Shown: positions 1 to 8,377, numbered from the stretch's first letter. The stretch: 43,489 nt of DNA from Microcaldota archaeon (GCA_021827665.1 JAKAUR010000017.1:1-43489), one strand, 5' to 3'. Translations and numbers: made by a program. The notes: a model not told the origin generated them from the sequence alone.

Positions 1-356
1 GGCGGTACTGCCGCGTGCGAATGTATAGTACTTGATTCGCGTACGGATACGCTGAGCCTTTCCGATAGCGGCGCAATAATCTCCCCATCTCTGAATTCAA
101 GCAGGTTATTCCCCAAAAAACTACTCGGTTTTTTCCTTACCGCATTCGATATCTTTCCGTACAGCTCATCTATTATCATCAGCTTCCTTTTTCTGCTGCA
201 GCGTTGCGGCACCCTTATTACCACCCTGCCGTTCCTTATTGCTGCGTATCCGTTCTTAAGCCTGGCCTCTACTATTTCAACTTCCAGCCTTTTGCCGTAG
301 AATTCTATTGGCTCCAAACGTTTTCCGTATTCGGAGGGAGAGGAAATGCCTAGCAT
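1..356 (-). CDS. Partial protein resembling the N-terminus of a YgjP-like (DUF45) metallopeptidase
   Basis: This minus-strand gene starts at an ATG at 356 and is still open at the window edge, so only about 118 N-terminal residues are seen. The visible part is very basic and holds a beta-rich pattern (YGKRLEVEIVEAR, then GRVVIRVP followed by basic residues). That is the layout of the N-terminus of YgjP/DUF45 metallopeptidases. The zinc motif HExxH of that family would lie outside the window, so catalytic status cannot be judged. A TATA-like box at 377-385 sits about 25 nt before the ATG, which supports this start and a leaderless mRNA. The family call rests on pattern alone and is tentative. 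Confidence 0.45.
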   Translation of the reverse strand, partial: MLGISSPSEYGKRLEPIEFYGKRLEVEIVEARLKNGYAAIRNGRVVIRVPQRCSRKRKLMIIDELYGKISNAVRKKPSSFLGNNLLEFRDGEIIAPLSERLSVSVRESSTIHSHAAVP

Positions 357-376
357 AATAACTATTGTGTTTTAAC

Positions 377-385
377 TTTTTTATA
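377..385 (-). promoter_or_regulatory. TATA box for the partial YgjP-like gene
   Basis: On the minus strand this reads TATAAAAAA, centred about 25 nt before the ATG at 356. This is the spacing expected of an archaeal TATA/TBP site for a leaderless transcript. Confidence 0.55.
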
Positions 386-398
386 CCTGAGCAGCGTT

Positions 399-980
399 TC
401 ATGCGGTCGCGCGCTGCCTGAGCGCCCTAACGCAAGCGTTGTTCATGTCCTCCGGGGCTGCAATGCTCACTAGGTTATTGACTCCCCTAATGAAAAATCC
501 TGCAGCCCGGTTATAATCTGTGCGTATCAGTACTGACCGTATGCCCTTGCGGGCCGCATTTATCACTACATTGGGCTTGTCGTCGAGCAGAAGCGCAGGC
601 CTTTCGCCGTTGCGCTCTGCATATTTGTATTTGTCCTCTGTGAGCTCCACGCTTGCATCTATTCCGTAGCCCTTCAGCACGGATTTTATCCTGTCCGCTC
701 CCACCTTTCCTATCTTTCTGTTTGCTGTCCTAACCACTATCTCAAACCCGGAGTCGTAAATCGTTTTCAGGGCTTTGACTACGTACATGTTCAGCTCCTT
801 CTCAACGTCTATGCGCTTAGCCACTGAGTCCACAACAGTGGGTATCCTGTCAAGGACGTTGAATATGAGCTCCTTGAACATATGTTCCGTGCCCGAATCC
901 TCGCGCCTTAGGAACCTTCCGAAAGTTTCATGGACATCGTCCACCAAACATCCGTCCAAATCCACTACAACGAAAGCCAT
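399..980 (-). CDS. HAD-superfamily hydrolase
   Basis: Predicted 193-residue phosphatase-type enzyme. HAD motif I is VVVDLDGCLVDD, with the nucleophile and acid/base aspartates at about D7 and D9. Motif II is VVRTAN (Thr85). The metal-binding acidic motif is LLLDDKP (D133/D134). The segment between motifs I and II is helical, as in a small C1-type cap. I chose the internal ATG at 980, directly before the first beta strand. A TTG/ATG extension of ten residues to 1010 is possible but adds only a weak hydrophobic tail. The substrate cannot be told from sequence. It is transcribed in the same direction as the partial gene, away from the primase gene. A second, unrelated-looking HAD protein lies at 4824-5378. 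Confidence 0.75.
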   Translation of the reverse strand: MAFVVVDLDGCLVDDVHETFGRFLRREDSGTEHMFKELIFNVLDRIPTVVDSVAKRIDVEKELNMYVVKALKTIYDSGFEIVVRTANRKIGKVGADRIKSVLKGYGIDASVELTEDKYKYAERNGERPALLLDDKPNVVINAARKGIRSVLIRTDYNRAAGFFIRGVNNLVSIAAPEDMNNACVRALRQRATA

Positions 981-1092
981 GTTGGTCAGCAAGTAATTTT
1001 TAATGCACATTTAAATTGTGCTGCTGCCACTACGTCTATCGTCAAAGTGCAGATATGCCGCTTACGTCGGCGTTATAACGGCAAAGGCAAGC

Positions 1093-1100
1093 AATAAATA
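1093..1100 (+). promoter_or_regulatory. TATA box for priS
   Basis: AATAAATA centred about 25 nt before the ATG at 1122, so the primase mRNA is probably leaderless. No Shine-Dalgarno sequence is seen before that ATG. Confidence 0.55.
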
Positions 1101-1121
1101 AGCCTAAAGGCAATCAATATT

Positions 1122-2273
1122 ATGCCTGATATAGATCAAAGCGTGCAGAGCCTGGCAAGGTCCATGTTCAGGGAGTTCTACAGGAAGCACCCTGTTACGA
1201 TAAGCAATTTGACGAAGAGGGAATTCGGATTCGGCACGTTTGACAAGAAAATAGCGAAGAGGCACATCGCCTTCAACAACGCTGAGTCGCTCAACAGGTA
1301 TATAGACGCAAACTCTCCCGCTTTCATATCTGCATCCCCCGCATTCTATGAAAACCCTTCGGGCAGGCCAATGGAAACAAAGGGCTGGCTAGGGAGCGAG
1401 CTGGTTTTCGACCTTGACGCTTCCGACCTGCACCTGGAGTGCCAGACGAGGCACGGCACGTCATGGGTATGCCCAAACTGCCTTCACGAGGTCAAGCGCG
1501 AGGCATTCAAGCTGATAGAGGAATTCCTCGTTCCGGACTTCGGGTTTTCGAGCAAGGAGATAAAAATAAACTTCAGCGGCAACAGGGGCTACCACATAAT
1601 AATAGGCTCGGAGTCTGTACTCACGCTTGATGAGGCATCGAGAAGCGAAATAAGCGACTACGTGACAGGACGTGGCCTGAAACCTGAGAGCTTCTTCCCG
1701 AACATAGCTGACAAGAGCTCAAGGCTCCAGGGCCCGAAGCCCAATGACCCTGGCTGGGGCGGCAGGATGGCCAGGTCGCTGGTCACAGCACTGAATGCCG
1801 GGGAGACACAGCTCCAGGCGCTGGGAATGAGCAGGCAGATGGCTCGCAAGATGTATCTCAACAAGCCGAGCATAATGCTGGGCATAACTACTGGCAACTG
1901 GGACAAGGTCAGCATACCGAAGAAGGACGAGTTCTGGAGAAAAGTAGCGGAGAGCATGACGATAAAGCAGAGCGATTCCATAGACAGCAACGTAACCAAG
2001 AATCCCCAGCACCTGCTCGGCATGGCGGATACGCTGCACGGAGGCACCGGCCTCATTGCCAAATCCGTCGAAAGCGTATCGTCTTTCGAGAAGTTTGACC
2101 CGATGAAGGACTGCATAGCCTTCGACAAGGGCGAAACGTTGATAGTTGCCAACACCAAGGAGAAGCTGGCGATGAACGGAATGGAATACGGGCCATTCGA
2201 AAACAAGAAAATCGTTCTTCCAAACTATGCGGCCATGTACTTGCTTTTGAAGGGCGTCGCAAAGCTTCCGTAA
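1122..2273 (+). CDS. priS: DNA primase small (catalytic) subunit PriS
   Basis: The 383-residue protein is the catalytic subunit of the archaeal/eukaryotic-type primase, which makes primers at replication forks together with PriL. The first catalytic strand is ELVFDLDAS, with D97 and D99. A zinc-binding cluster follows (C107, H111, C117, C120). The nucleotide-binding motif FSGNRGYH is at 151-158. The third catalytic acid is probably D288, just before the VTKNPQHLL and LHGGTGL segments that correspond to the family's VTxDxxRLIR and SLHGKTGL motifs. The usually conserved Arg of that segment is replaced, a mild divergence. Length is normal for the family. It has its own TATA box and looks monocistronic. 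No priL is in the window. Confidence 0.93.
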   Translation: MPDIDQSVQSLARSMFREFYRKHPVTISNLTKREFGFGTFDKKIAKRHIAFNNAESLNRYIDANSPAFISASPAFYENPSGRPMETKGWLGSELVFDLDASDLHLECQTRHGTSWVCPNCLHEVKREAFKLIEEFLVPDFGFSSKEIKINFSGNRGYHIIIGSESVLTLDEASRSEISDYVTGRGLKPESFFPNIADKSSRLQGPKPNDPGWGGRMARSLVTALNAGETQLQALGMSRQMARKMYLNKPSIMLGITTGNWDKVSIPKKDEFWRKVAESMTIKQSDSIDSNVTKNPQHLLGMADTLHGGTGLIAKSVESVSSFEKFDPMKDCIAFDKGETLIVANTKEKLAMNGMEYGPFENKKIVLPNYAAMYLLLKGVAKLP

Positions 2274-2339
2274 TTCGACAGTCCAAACAACCAATGATAT
2301 AGTTTTTTAATTGCTTTATTCCATATTTTTACTGATAAG

Positions 2340-3560
2340 ATGGCTGAAAGGCTCCTTGTGCTTGCTGTAGACATAGACAACGACCTCTACAGGAAGACAA
2401 AGATAAACGGGCCCGTAATAGGGAAAAACGAGATAATAAAGGCAGCGACAAAGCTGGCCTTGGCGGACCCTCAGGAGACAGACGCCAACACGATGTTCGA
2501 GGCCGTCAAGAAATACGAAGAGCTTGTATCGAAGAAATATTCGGTCAGGGTGGCCACAATAACCGGTGCCGAGGACGAAGGCTTCCTTGCAGACAACGAG
2601 CTCTCCAGGCAGATAGACCTGCTCGTAGAAAGGTTCAGGCCGGATGCGTGCGTATTAGTTACCGATGGCGCAAGCGATCAGCGCGTGCTTCCCCTGCTTA
2701 AGAACAGGCTGAAGGTCAACAGCGTTGACCTGGTCAGGATGAAGCAGGCCGAGCAGTTTGAGAATACCTATTTCACAATTATAGAGAAGCTTAAGGAGCC
2801 CCATTACGCAAGGGCCGTTTTCGGCATCCCTGCCGTGCTCTTGCTGCTATTCGCGCTAAGCTACTACCTGAATCTCGGATGGCAGTTTCCCGTTGCGTTA
2901 ATAGGCCTCTACCTTCTAACCAAGGGCTTCGGGCTTGAAGATTACTTCATATCATCTGTTAAGGGTTTGGGGTTCAGCGTAAGCAGGGTCACATTCACGC
3001 TCTACATGGCTTCGCTATTGTTCTTCATAATAAGCGTAGTGCTTGGCTACGGGGGCTACGTCCATGCCTTGACAATAACCAGGAATCCGCTGACGCAGGT
3101 TTCATACGCAATAGAAAACCTTCTTCTGCTACTGCCTGTAAGCCTTGTGCTTTATTTGATAGGCAGGATGATAGACCTTGAGAGCAGGCACTACAAGTAC
3201 AGGGCCATAAACCAGGGGACCTACATGGGTTATACTATAGTGACGCTGGCTCTGATATACTTAGTGTCGGCATGGTTCATAGGGCAGATATACTTCTATC
3301 AGCTCCTAGTCTTCAGCGTCCTGGTGGTAATACTCGGGTATGTGGTGTCATATACGAGCATGATGCTTAAGAGGCACGCCGTCAGGAAGGCCAAGCTAAA
3401 GGACAAGAACGTCATAAACGACATAGGGGCGTACATAGGCAAGGTCACAAGCATAGACTCCAAAAGGGGCTACATGATGGTAAAGACCGACTATGGCTCC
3501 ACGCTAAAGTTTGAGATAGACAGGATAACCAACGTGTCAGACAAGGTAATAATAAGGTGA
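2340..3560 (+). CDS. DUF373 family membrane protein
   Basis: The 406-residue protein has a soluble N-terminal domain of about 150 residues that opens with ERLLVLAVDIDNDL and contains ACVLVTDGASD, the signature of the archaeal DUF373 family. Several predicted transmembrane helices follow (about residues 155-345). A soluble beta-rich C-terminal tail of about 60 residues (IGKVTSIDSKRGYM) ends the protein. The function of the family is not known to me. The N-terminal domain has a Rossmann-like alternation and two acidic loop motifs. AT-rich TATA candidates lie at 2302-2320, about 25-35 nt before the ATG. The next gene begins 28 nt after the stop, so the two may be co-transcribed. Confidence 0.85.
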   Translation: MAERLLVLAVDIDNDLYRKTKINGPVIGKNEIIKAATKLALADPQETDANTMFEAVKKYEELVSKKYSVRVATITGAEDEGFLADNELSRQIDLLVERFRPDACVLVTDGASDQRVLPLLKNRLKVNSVDLVRMKQAEQFENTYFTIIEKLKEPHYARAVFGIPAVLLLLFALSYYLNLGWQFPVALIGLYLLTKGFGLEDYFISSVKGLGFSVSRVTFTLYMASLLFFIISVVLGYGGYVHALTITRNPLTQVSYAIENLLLLLPVSLVLYLIGRMIDLESRHYKYRAINQGTYMGYTIVTLALIYLVSAWFIGQIYFYQLLVFSVLVVILGYVVSYTSMMLKRHAVRKAKLKDKNVINDIGAYIGKVTSIDSKRGYMMVKTDYGSTLKFEIDRITNVSDKVIIR

Positions 3561-3588
3561 ACGGAACCTCGTTCAAACGGTGCATTCA

Positions 3589-3909
3589 ATGCCAAAATCA
3601 AAACAACAAGCGGAAAACGACCGTATATTGTTCCTGCTGGCATACGTCTTCCCGATAATATCCGGAGCGATAATATACCTGTTCTTTTCCAAGGGTAACA
3701 AGCAGCTCAAGATCCATTCGGAGCAGGCCATAATACTGGGCGTAATAATAATAGTCGTCGAGGCGGTGCTCTTCCTGGTTCCGTACATAGCAGGCATAAT
3801 CGGGCTCCTAATGTGGCTATATGGCATTTACGTGGGCTTTGAGGCATACATGGGCAGGGATGTCGAAATACCTTACATAACAGATTTCGTAAGGTCCAAC
3901 GGCACGTGA
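3589..3909 (+). CDS. Small membrane protein, DUF4870/Tic20-like
   Basis: The 106-residue protein has a short polar N-terminus (MPKSKQQAENDRI) and three hydrophobic segments. Between the first and second is a KGNKQLKIHSEQA segment, which resembles the conserved loop of DUF4870 proteins. A GTG at 3580, three codons upstream, is an alternative start. It follows the DUF373 gene closely and is probably in the same transcript. The function is unknown; a role in membrane housekeeping is the most that can be said. Confidence 0.6.
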   Translation: MPKSKQQAENDRILFLLAYVFPIISGAIIYLFFSKGNKQLKIHSEQAIILGVIIIVVEAVLFLVPYIAGIIGLLMWLYGIYVGFEAYMGRDVEIPYITDFVRSNGT

Positions 3910-3936
3910 AACAAGCGGAAAATCCTATATATTATA

Positions 3937-4824
3937 ATGTGCGAAATCCACTATGGTGTTCATGTGTCCGCGTACAAATCTGTTCCGTTCCGGCAAACCG
4001 ACCTGAAATTCAAGATCAATTCAAGCCAACTGCTGGAGAAATTAAGCTCCACGTCACCAAAAACCGCAGAATTTCTTAAAAGCTCAGACTACATAGTGGC
4101 GCTCAAGGATCTTGCTGGCATTTCCGGCGTAAATGCCAAAAGCTATGAAGTACATGAAATAGAAAACGGGGAATTATTCTCCATGCTCAGGGGTGCCAGG
4201 GACAACTCTGGCAACCGGGTGTATAAGGATGCACGCTTTTCAGTAGAGCCTCACAACGCAGAATTCATATATGGAGTGCAGACGTTCATAAGCGCGGCCA
4301 AGCTTGCCGAGTCGGAAAAAAGGGATAGATTTCTAAGCAGCATAGGCGCAACTGCATATTCTGACGGAATTAGCTACGCAATAAAAGCCACCATTGGCAG
4401 CAAAACCTACGCGTCTATACTGGTGCCTCCGGTAGTCATAGATTATAGGGCCGCCGACCTGGAAGGGCCAATCAAGGCGGTGGAGGAGAGGATTGCAAAA
4501 GGCGACACGATAAAAATAAATGGTGTTGAAGGCACGGTCACATTCGACATTGTCAGTGCCCTCGCAGACGTAAAAAACACAATATCAAAAAGCGATACAG
4601 TAAGGACTGTGAAAGATGGAACGCACAGGGCTTATTTGGCATACCTACTAAACAGGGAGTTCAAAGCCATAACAATAAGCAATCAGACCGAGAAGCCTAC
4701 GAACATACCAGTGCGCTTCGGCACGATGGTTATATCAAAAGAAAAGCCAAAGCCGGAAGACAGGTATCCAGGGTATACCCCTGTTGCAAATTCCGAGCTT
4801 AAGCAGTTCGGCATAGACTCGTGA
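3937..4824 (+). CDS. Protein of unknown function with a ParB-like DGTHR motif
   Basis: I do not recognise this family as a whole. The product is about 295 residues, soluble and without signal or membrane segments. Near residues 225-245 it has VKDGTHRAYLAYLLNREF, which resembles the DGxHR motif of ParB/sulfiredoxin-fold domains. The rest does not match a standard ParB domain, so this is only a hint. The ATG at 3937 directly follows an AT-rich TATA candidate (3926-3936). A GTG at 3964, in frame, is a better-spaced start for a leaderless mRNA and would remove nine residues. The stop overlaps the start region of the downstream HAD gene (TGATG), so the two are probably translationally coupled and may work together. 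Confidence 0.6.
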   Translation: MCEIHYGVHVSAYKSVPFRQTDLKFKINSSQLLEKLSSTSPKTAEFLKSSDYIVALKDLAGISGVNAKSYEVHEIENGELFSMLRGARDNSGNRVYKDARFSVEPHNAEFIYGVQTFISAAKLAESEKRDRFLSSIGATAYSDGISYAIKATIGSKTYASILVPPVVIDYRAADLEGPIKAVEERIAKGDTIKINGVEGTVTFDIVSALADVKNTISKSDTVRTVKDGTHRAYLAYLLNREFKAITISNQTEKPTNIPVRFGTMVISKEKPKPEDRYPGYTPVANSELKQFGIDS

Positions 4825-5378
4825 TGAAGTTGGGGCAAAAAACCACAAAGGCAAAAAAACCCGGTTCCGGCAGGGCAGCGGTCGTGGATTTCGACAACAC
4901 GCTGTTTTTTACCGACGAGTGCACTATAATGGCTTCTAAGGACATCTACGGCAGGCTTATGTCGATCAAGGAGATAAGGTCGCTACCTAAGCCAGAAAAA
5001 CACAGGATTTACAGGCTCGGATTCGACAAATATCACAAAAAGAGCAGGCCCAACCTGCCAATGATAAACAAGCTCAAGAAAAGCAGTGCAACGCTGATAC
5101 TGCTGACCGCCAGGTCAAAGGACGATTCCGAAACCATAACGTCCCTGATCGCATCCAGCGGCCTCGAGTTCAACCGCCTTATCTTCAGGCCAAAGAAATA
5201 CCTCATCGGCCACGACGAAGAATGGAAGCTCGGAGAACTGGGCAAGATTTCGCAAAAGTACGAAGAAATCGAGTTCTACGAAGACAAGATTGAAAACATA
5301 ATGCACGCCAAGAAGAATATCGGCAGCCGCAATATCCAGTACTTCAGGGTTTCCGGGGCTTCTATAAGGAGGGTGTGA
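4824..5378 (+). CDS. HAD-superfamily hydrolase
   Basis: The 184-residue protein has HAD motif I AAVVDFDNTLFF (D22 and D24), motif II LLTARSKDD and an acidic motif IEFYEDKIEN. It therefore has a complete set of HAD positions and is probably an active phosphatase or nucleotidase of unknown substrate. A Lys/Gly-rich tail of about 17 residues precedes the first strand. The ATG at 4824 overlaps the stop codon of the preceding gene by one base; a GTG at 4821 is the alternative. The tight coupling to the DGTHR-motif protein is the only contextual clue to its role. Confidence 0.75.
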   Translation: MKLGQKTTKAKKPGSGRAAVVDFDNTLFFTDECTIMASKDIYGRLMSIKEIRSLPKPEKHRIYRLGFDKYHKKSRPNLPMINKLKKSSATLILLTARSKDDSETITSLIASSGLEFNRLIFRPKKYLIGHDEEWKLGELGKISQKYEEIEFYEDKIENIMHAKKNIGSRNIQYFRVSGASIRRV

Positions 5379-5449
5379 ACACCAACACAGTGCTGGCCAC
5401 CACGTCATAATATATAAAGGTTGTGACCTTCCTCTCCTCCAATAAACGC

Positions 5450-5457
5450 TTAAATAT
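5450..5457 (+). promoter_or_regulatory. TATA box for the 204-residue unknown protein
   Basis: TTAAATAT centred about 26 nt before the ATG at 5480. A second TATA-like run (TATATAAAG, 5411-5419) lies farther upstream, so the gene may have two start sites. Confidence 0.5.
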
Positions 5458-5479
5458 CTTGAAAAGCGGATATTATACC

Positions 5480-6094
5480 ATGGCATTGATAAGAAAGGAT
5501 GGGATAAGCGTAAGGATTGTCGATACCAAAAAGGCAGAGCAGTTGCTGTCCTATTTCATCGAAGTGGCTTTGCATACCAACAAGGCAATATCCGAGCTGA
5601 AGGAGCCAAGCATAAGAAAGCTCAGGCGCGGCATGGTCTCCGTAGAATCCGAACCCGAAGGCATAGAGGCTTTCGAGAAGCTTCACAAATTCGAACTGGA
5701 CAGACTGGGATACGAAATCGGTGCGATGCGCCTAATGTACAAGGGGTTAAAGCATTCGGAGTTCCGCAGCGGGCAGAAGGACCTTCTTAAATTCATAAAG
5801 CTATCCATAAAGGACTCGCGCGTGCACGCGACATCAAAGCTCGGTCAAGCGGAAGAGGCGAAATTCAATGCCGATATTTTGGCAGACCGCATGCTCAATG
5901 TGATGAAAGGCCTAAAGCGAGACCTGCTCCCTGACAAGACCATAAAATTAGACGAGAGGATGCAAATAGATTCCTACATGGACATCTCGCGTTCTTACGA
6001 AAAAAGCCTTATCGACTCTTTTACGCGCTACATAGAAAAGCTCAGGGAAGCCAACGAAGTCGAATACCTGAAGCTCAGGTTTAAAAGGGGATAA
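5480..6094 (+). CDS. Conserved-looking helical protein of unknown function
   Basis: The 204-residue, highly charged protein is predicted to be almost all alpha-helical after a short N-terminal strand (KDGISVRIVDTKKAEQLL). It has no signal peptide, membrane helix or cysteine pair. I do not recognise the family. The ATG at 5480 is preferred over an upstream GTG at 5423 because a TATA box sits 26 nt before it. The gene is followed after 18 nt by the RNase P subunit gene and then the ribosomal run, so a role linked to RNA or translation is conceivable. That is inference from position only. Confidence 0.6.
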   Translation: MALIRKDGISVRIVDTKKAEQLLSYFIEVALHTNKAISELKEPSIRKLRRGMVSVESEPEGIEAFEKLHKFELDRLGYEIGAMRLMYKGLKHSEFRSGQKDLLKFIKLSIKDSRVHATSKLGQAEEAKFNADILADRMLNVMKGLKRDLLPDKTIKLDERMQIDSYMDISRSYEKSLIDSFTRYIEKLREANEVEYLKLRFKRG

Positions 6095-6112
6095 TCCCAA
6101 TTCAGCCTTGCG

Positions 6113-6454
6113 GTGCTTTGCTTGAGAAGTCCTAAAAAAAGCCCTGGGCATGCGCTGGAACCAGAGTACAACAACAAGAACATAGTGCTCCAGGAACTGA
6201 TAGGGCTCAGGGTAAGCGTCAAAAGCTCAAACGATTCTGGCAGAATTGGCATATCGGGCATAGTCTTGGACGAAACAAAGTCCACGCTTTTGATAAAAAA
6301 ATCCGATAAAACAGTAAGGGTGCCAAAAATCGGAACAGTTTTTGCGTTCAGGAGCGGCAGGAAAAGCTTCGTTGTCGACGGAAAAGAGATAAATTTCAGG
6401 CCCCACGAGCGAATAAACAAGGGTCTCAAGTTCTACAAGGCGCGAAGCGTATGA
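6113..6454 (+). CDS. rnp1: Ribonuclease P protein component 1 (Rpp29/Pop4)
   Basis: The protein of about 113 residues is the Rpp29 subunit of archaeal RNase P, which removes tRNA 5' leaders. Family features are LQELIGLRVSV, ISGIVLDETKSTLLI, the RVPKIGTVFAF stretch and the C-terminal FRPHERINKG. Together these form the Sm-like barrel and its conserved RPxxR tail. The frame can begin at GTG 6113 or TTG 6122. In many archaea this gene lies in the ribosomal operon just before uS17, and that order is kept here even though the usual upstream genes (uS3, uL29) are missing. A 129-nt spacer then leads to uS17. Confidence 0.88.
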   Translation: MLCLRSPKKSPGHALEPEYNNKNIVLQELIGLRVSVKSSNDSGRIGISGIVLDETKSTLLIKKSDKTVRVPKIGTVFAFRSGRKSFVVDGKEINFRPHERINKGLKFYKARSV

Positions 6455-6583
6455 TTTTTATATATTATACATCTAATAATTAACTGCAATTTTATTGCTT
6501 TTCGGCTCTCGGCGTTTTTTGCCCAGGCCAACTGCTATGGTGGCACCCTTATTCGTGCCTTTAAAAGTTTGCAGAGTGATTAA
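6455..6583 (+). promoter_or_regulatory. Promoter region of the ribosomal protein run
   Basis: This 129-nt AT-rich spacer has two TATA candidates. One is TTTTTATATA at about 6451-6460, just past the rnp1 stop. The other is TTTAAAA at 6560-6566, about 21 nt before the TTG start of uS17. No gene is seen in it. The distal box would give a leader of about 100 nt, the proximal box an almost leaderless mRNA. Confidence 0.45.
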
Positions 6584-6880
6584 TTGGAATGCGAAGACCC
6601 TAAATGCCCGATACACGGCAGCGTCAAGACGCACGGCAGCAGCATAGAAGCCGTGGTAGTCAGCGACAAGGCTGCCAAGACAGTGATAGTGGAAAGGCCG
6701 TACACGACCTTCCTGAAGAAATACGAGCGTTCGCTTAGGAAATCATCGCGCATACCTGCCTACAACCCACAGTGCATAGGGGCAAAGGCCGGCGACACTG
6801 TGATAGTCGAGGGCTGCAGGAGGCTGAGCAAGACAAAGTCCTTCGTGGTCACTAAGATAATAAAGAAATCAGGTGCTTGA
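6584..6880 (+). CDS. rps17: Small ribosomal subunit protein uS17
   Basis: The 98-residue OB-fold protein binds 16S rRNA in the 30S body. The N-terminus CEDPKCPIHGSVKTHG is the archaeal uS17 cysteine/histidine element. It is followed by AKTVIVERPYTTFLKKYERS and the C-terminal RRLSKTKSFVVTKII. The start is TTG at 6584, with a TATA box about 21 nt upstream. It is the first gene of a dense ribosomal transcript. Its stop lies one base before the uL14 ATG. Confidence 0.95.
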   Translation: MECEDPKCPIHGSVKTHGSSIEAVVVSDKAAKTVIVERPYTTFLKKYERSLRKSSRIPAYNPQCIGAKAGDTVIVEGCRRLSKTKSFVVTKIIKKSGA

Positions 6881-6881
6881 A

Positions 6882-7280
6882 ATGAAAGGTATTACCACTA
6901 ACATATCAAAAACATTGGTTCCCGGCAGCATACTCACGTGCGCGGACAACAGCGGCGCAAAGACGCTAATGATAATAAACAAGATAGGAAAGTCCGGGGC
7001 GCACAAGAGGATGGCAAGCAACGGCATAGGTGACATAGTCCTAGCTAGCGTCAAGAGCGGATCCCCCCAATACATAAAGAAAAAGGTCAGGGCGGTCATA
7101 ATAAGGCAGAGGCAGCCCATAAGGCGTGCCAACGGCATGAGGGTCAGGTTCGAAGACAATGCAGCTATACTTATAAATGACACAAATCTTCCGATAGCGA
7201 CCGAAGTAAAGGGCGCAATGGCCAGGGAGGTAGTCGAAAGGTACATAAAGCTGGCCGGCATAGCTTCAAGAGTGGTATGA
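6882..7280 (+). CDS. rpl14: Large ribosomal subunit protein uL14
   Basis: The 132-residue protein of the 50S subunit sits at the subunit interface. Recognisable segments are ILTCADNSGAKTLMIINK, GDIVLASVKSG and VRAVIIRQRQPIRRANG. The ATG at 6882 is preferred over an in-frame GTG at 6873, since an AGGTG ribosome-binding sequence lies just before it. The stop overlaps the start of uL24. Confidence 0.96.
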   Translation: MKGITTNISKTLVPGSILTCADNSGAKTLMIINKIGKSGAHKRMASNGIGDIVLASVKSGSPQYIKKKVRAVIIRQRQPIRRANGMRVRFEDNAAILINDTNLPIATEVKGAMAREVVERYIKLAGIASRVV

Positions 7281-7711
7281 TGATCAAAAGCAGCAAGCCC
7301 AGAAAGCAGAGGAAATTCAGGCATACGGCGCCGCTTCACCAGATGCAGCACATGGCGCACGCACACATAAGCAAGGAGTTGAGGCAGAGGCTAAAGATTG
7401 CAAAAAGGTCAATACAGGTGTCGAAGGGCGACACAGTAAAGCTGGTCTCAGGAAAGAAGAAGGGAACCACCGGAAAGGTCGTGAACGTGGACCTGAGGAA
7501 GGGAAAGCTCTCAATAGATTCTATGAACAGGAAGGACGTGAAGGGCAAGGAGAAGCCAGTCTTCGTAAGCATAAGCAACGTTTACATAACCGATCTGAAC
7601 CTGTCGGACAAGAAAAGGGCTCAAAAATTGAAAGTCGCTCCCACTACAAGCGCAAAGCCCAGCGTGGAGGCAAAAGACGTGATTCAAAATGGCAAACAAA
7701 GGGAACAATAG
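7277..7711 (+). CDS. rpl24: Large ribosomal subunit protein uL24
   Basis: The 144-residue protein helps start 50S assembly and lies near the exit tunnel. The archaeal N-terminus (KSSKPRKQRKFRHTAPLHQ) is followed by the KOW motif VSKGDTVKLVSGKKKGTTGK. The C-terminal 25 or so residues are a low-complexity polar tail. The last 23 nt overlap the eS4 gene in another frame, an unusually long overlap for this run. Confidence 0.95.
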   Translation: MMIKSSKPRKQRKFRHTAPLHQMQHMAHAHISKELRQRLKIAKRSIQVSKGDTVKLVSGKKKGTTGKVVNVDLRKGKLSIDSMNRKDVKGKEKPVFVSISNVYITDLNLSDKKRAQKLKVAPTTSAKPSVEAKDVIQNGKQREQ

Positions 7712-8372
7712 GCACATAAAGTCGCTCAACGCACCCAAGTTCTTCGGGGTTGCGAAGAAGGGCAACAAGTACACGGCAAAGCAGAGGCCAGGGAGGCACA
7801 GCTTCGAAAAGTCGGCTCCTTTGCAGACGATAGTGAAAAAGACATCGCTTTTTTCAGGAACGGCGGAAGCAGTTAGGTCAATAAAGAACATGCAGATAGC
7901 CGTTAACGGGACAAAGGTCAAGGACCCGAAATACCCTGTGGGCCTTAACGACATAATAAGCATAGAGTCCATAGGAAAGAAGTTTTCGGTAAGCATAAAC
8001 GGGCACAGCCAGGCAGTTCTGGAGGAGCAGAAGGGCCAGCCGGAAAGGAACGCCAAGGTCACGGGCAAGTACGTATACAAGAACAAGAAACTCATGCTCA
8101 AGCTGCACGACGGCAGCATAATACCGTCGCCAAACAATGACGTGAAGGTAGGCGATACGATCGCGCTTTCAGAATCAAACGAGGTCAAGCAGCATTTCCC
8201 GCTGAAGGCGGGCGCAAAGTGCATGGTCATCGACGGAGTGCACGTAGGGGCGAAGGGCAAGATCGCCAACATGGCCAAGGGCACGATGCACACAGGGGCA
8301 ACAGCAACAGTCGAGCAGGAGAACGGGGAAAAGTTCGACACGCTCGTCGAGAACCTCATAGTTATAGGTTGA
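7689..8372 (+). CDS. rps4e: Small ribosomal subunit protein eS4
   Basis: The 227-residue protein is found in archaea and eukaryotes. It has an N-terminal RNA-binding stretch (HIKSLNAPKFFGVAKKGNKY), an S4-like region with AVRSIKNMQIAVNGTKVKDP, the central eS4 domain and a C-terminal KOW-like segment (MVIDGVHVGAKGKIANM). It begins inside the end of uL24 and is followed after 5 nt by uL5. Confidence 0.95.
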   Translation: MANKGNNRHIKSLNAPKFFGVAKKGNKYTAKQRPGRHSFEKSAPLQTIVKKTSLFSGTAEAVRSIKNMQIAVNGTKVKDPKYPVGLNDIISIESIGKKFSVSINGHSQAVLEEQKGQPERNAKVTGKYVYKNKKLMLKLHDGSIIPSPNNDVKVGDTIALSESNEVKQHFPLKAGAKCMVIDGVHVGAKGKIANMAKGTMHTGATATVEQENGEKFDTLVENLIVIG

Positions 8373-8377
8373 TTCCA

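Noticed and set aside
7511-8359. Minus-strand frame of 282 codons opposite eS4
   Set aside because: eS4 is unmistakable on the plus strand. The hydrophobic minus-strand product is an artefact of Lys-rich codons read in reverse.
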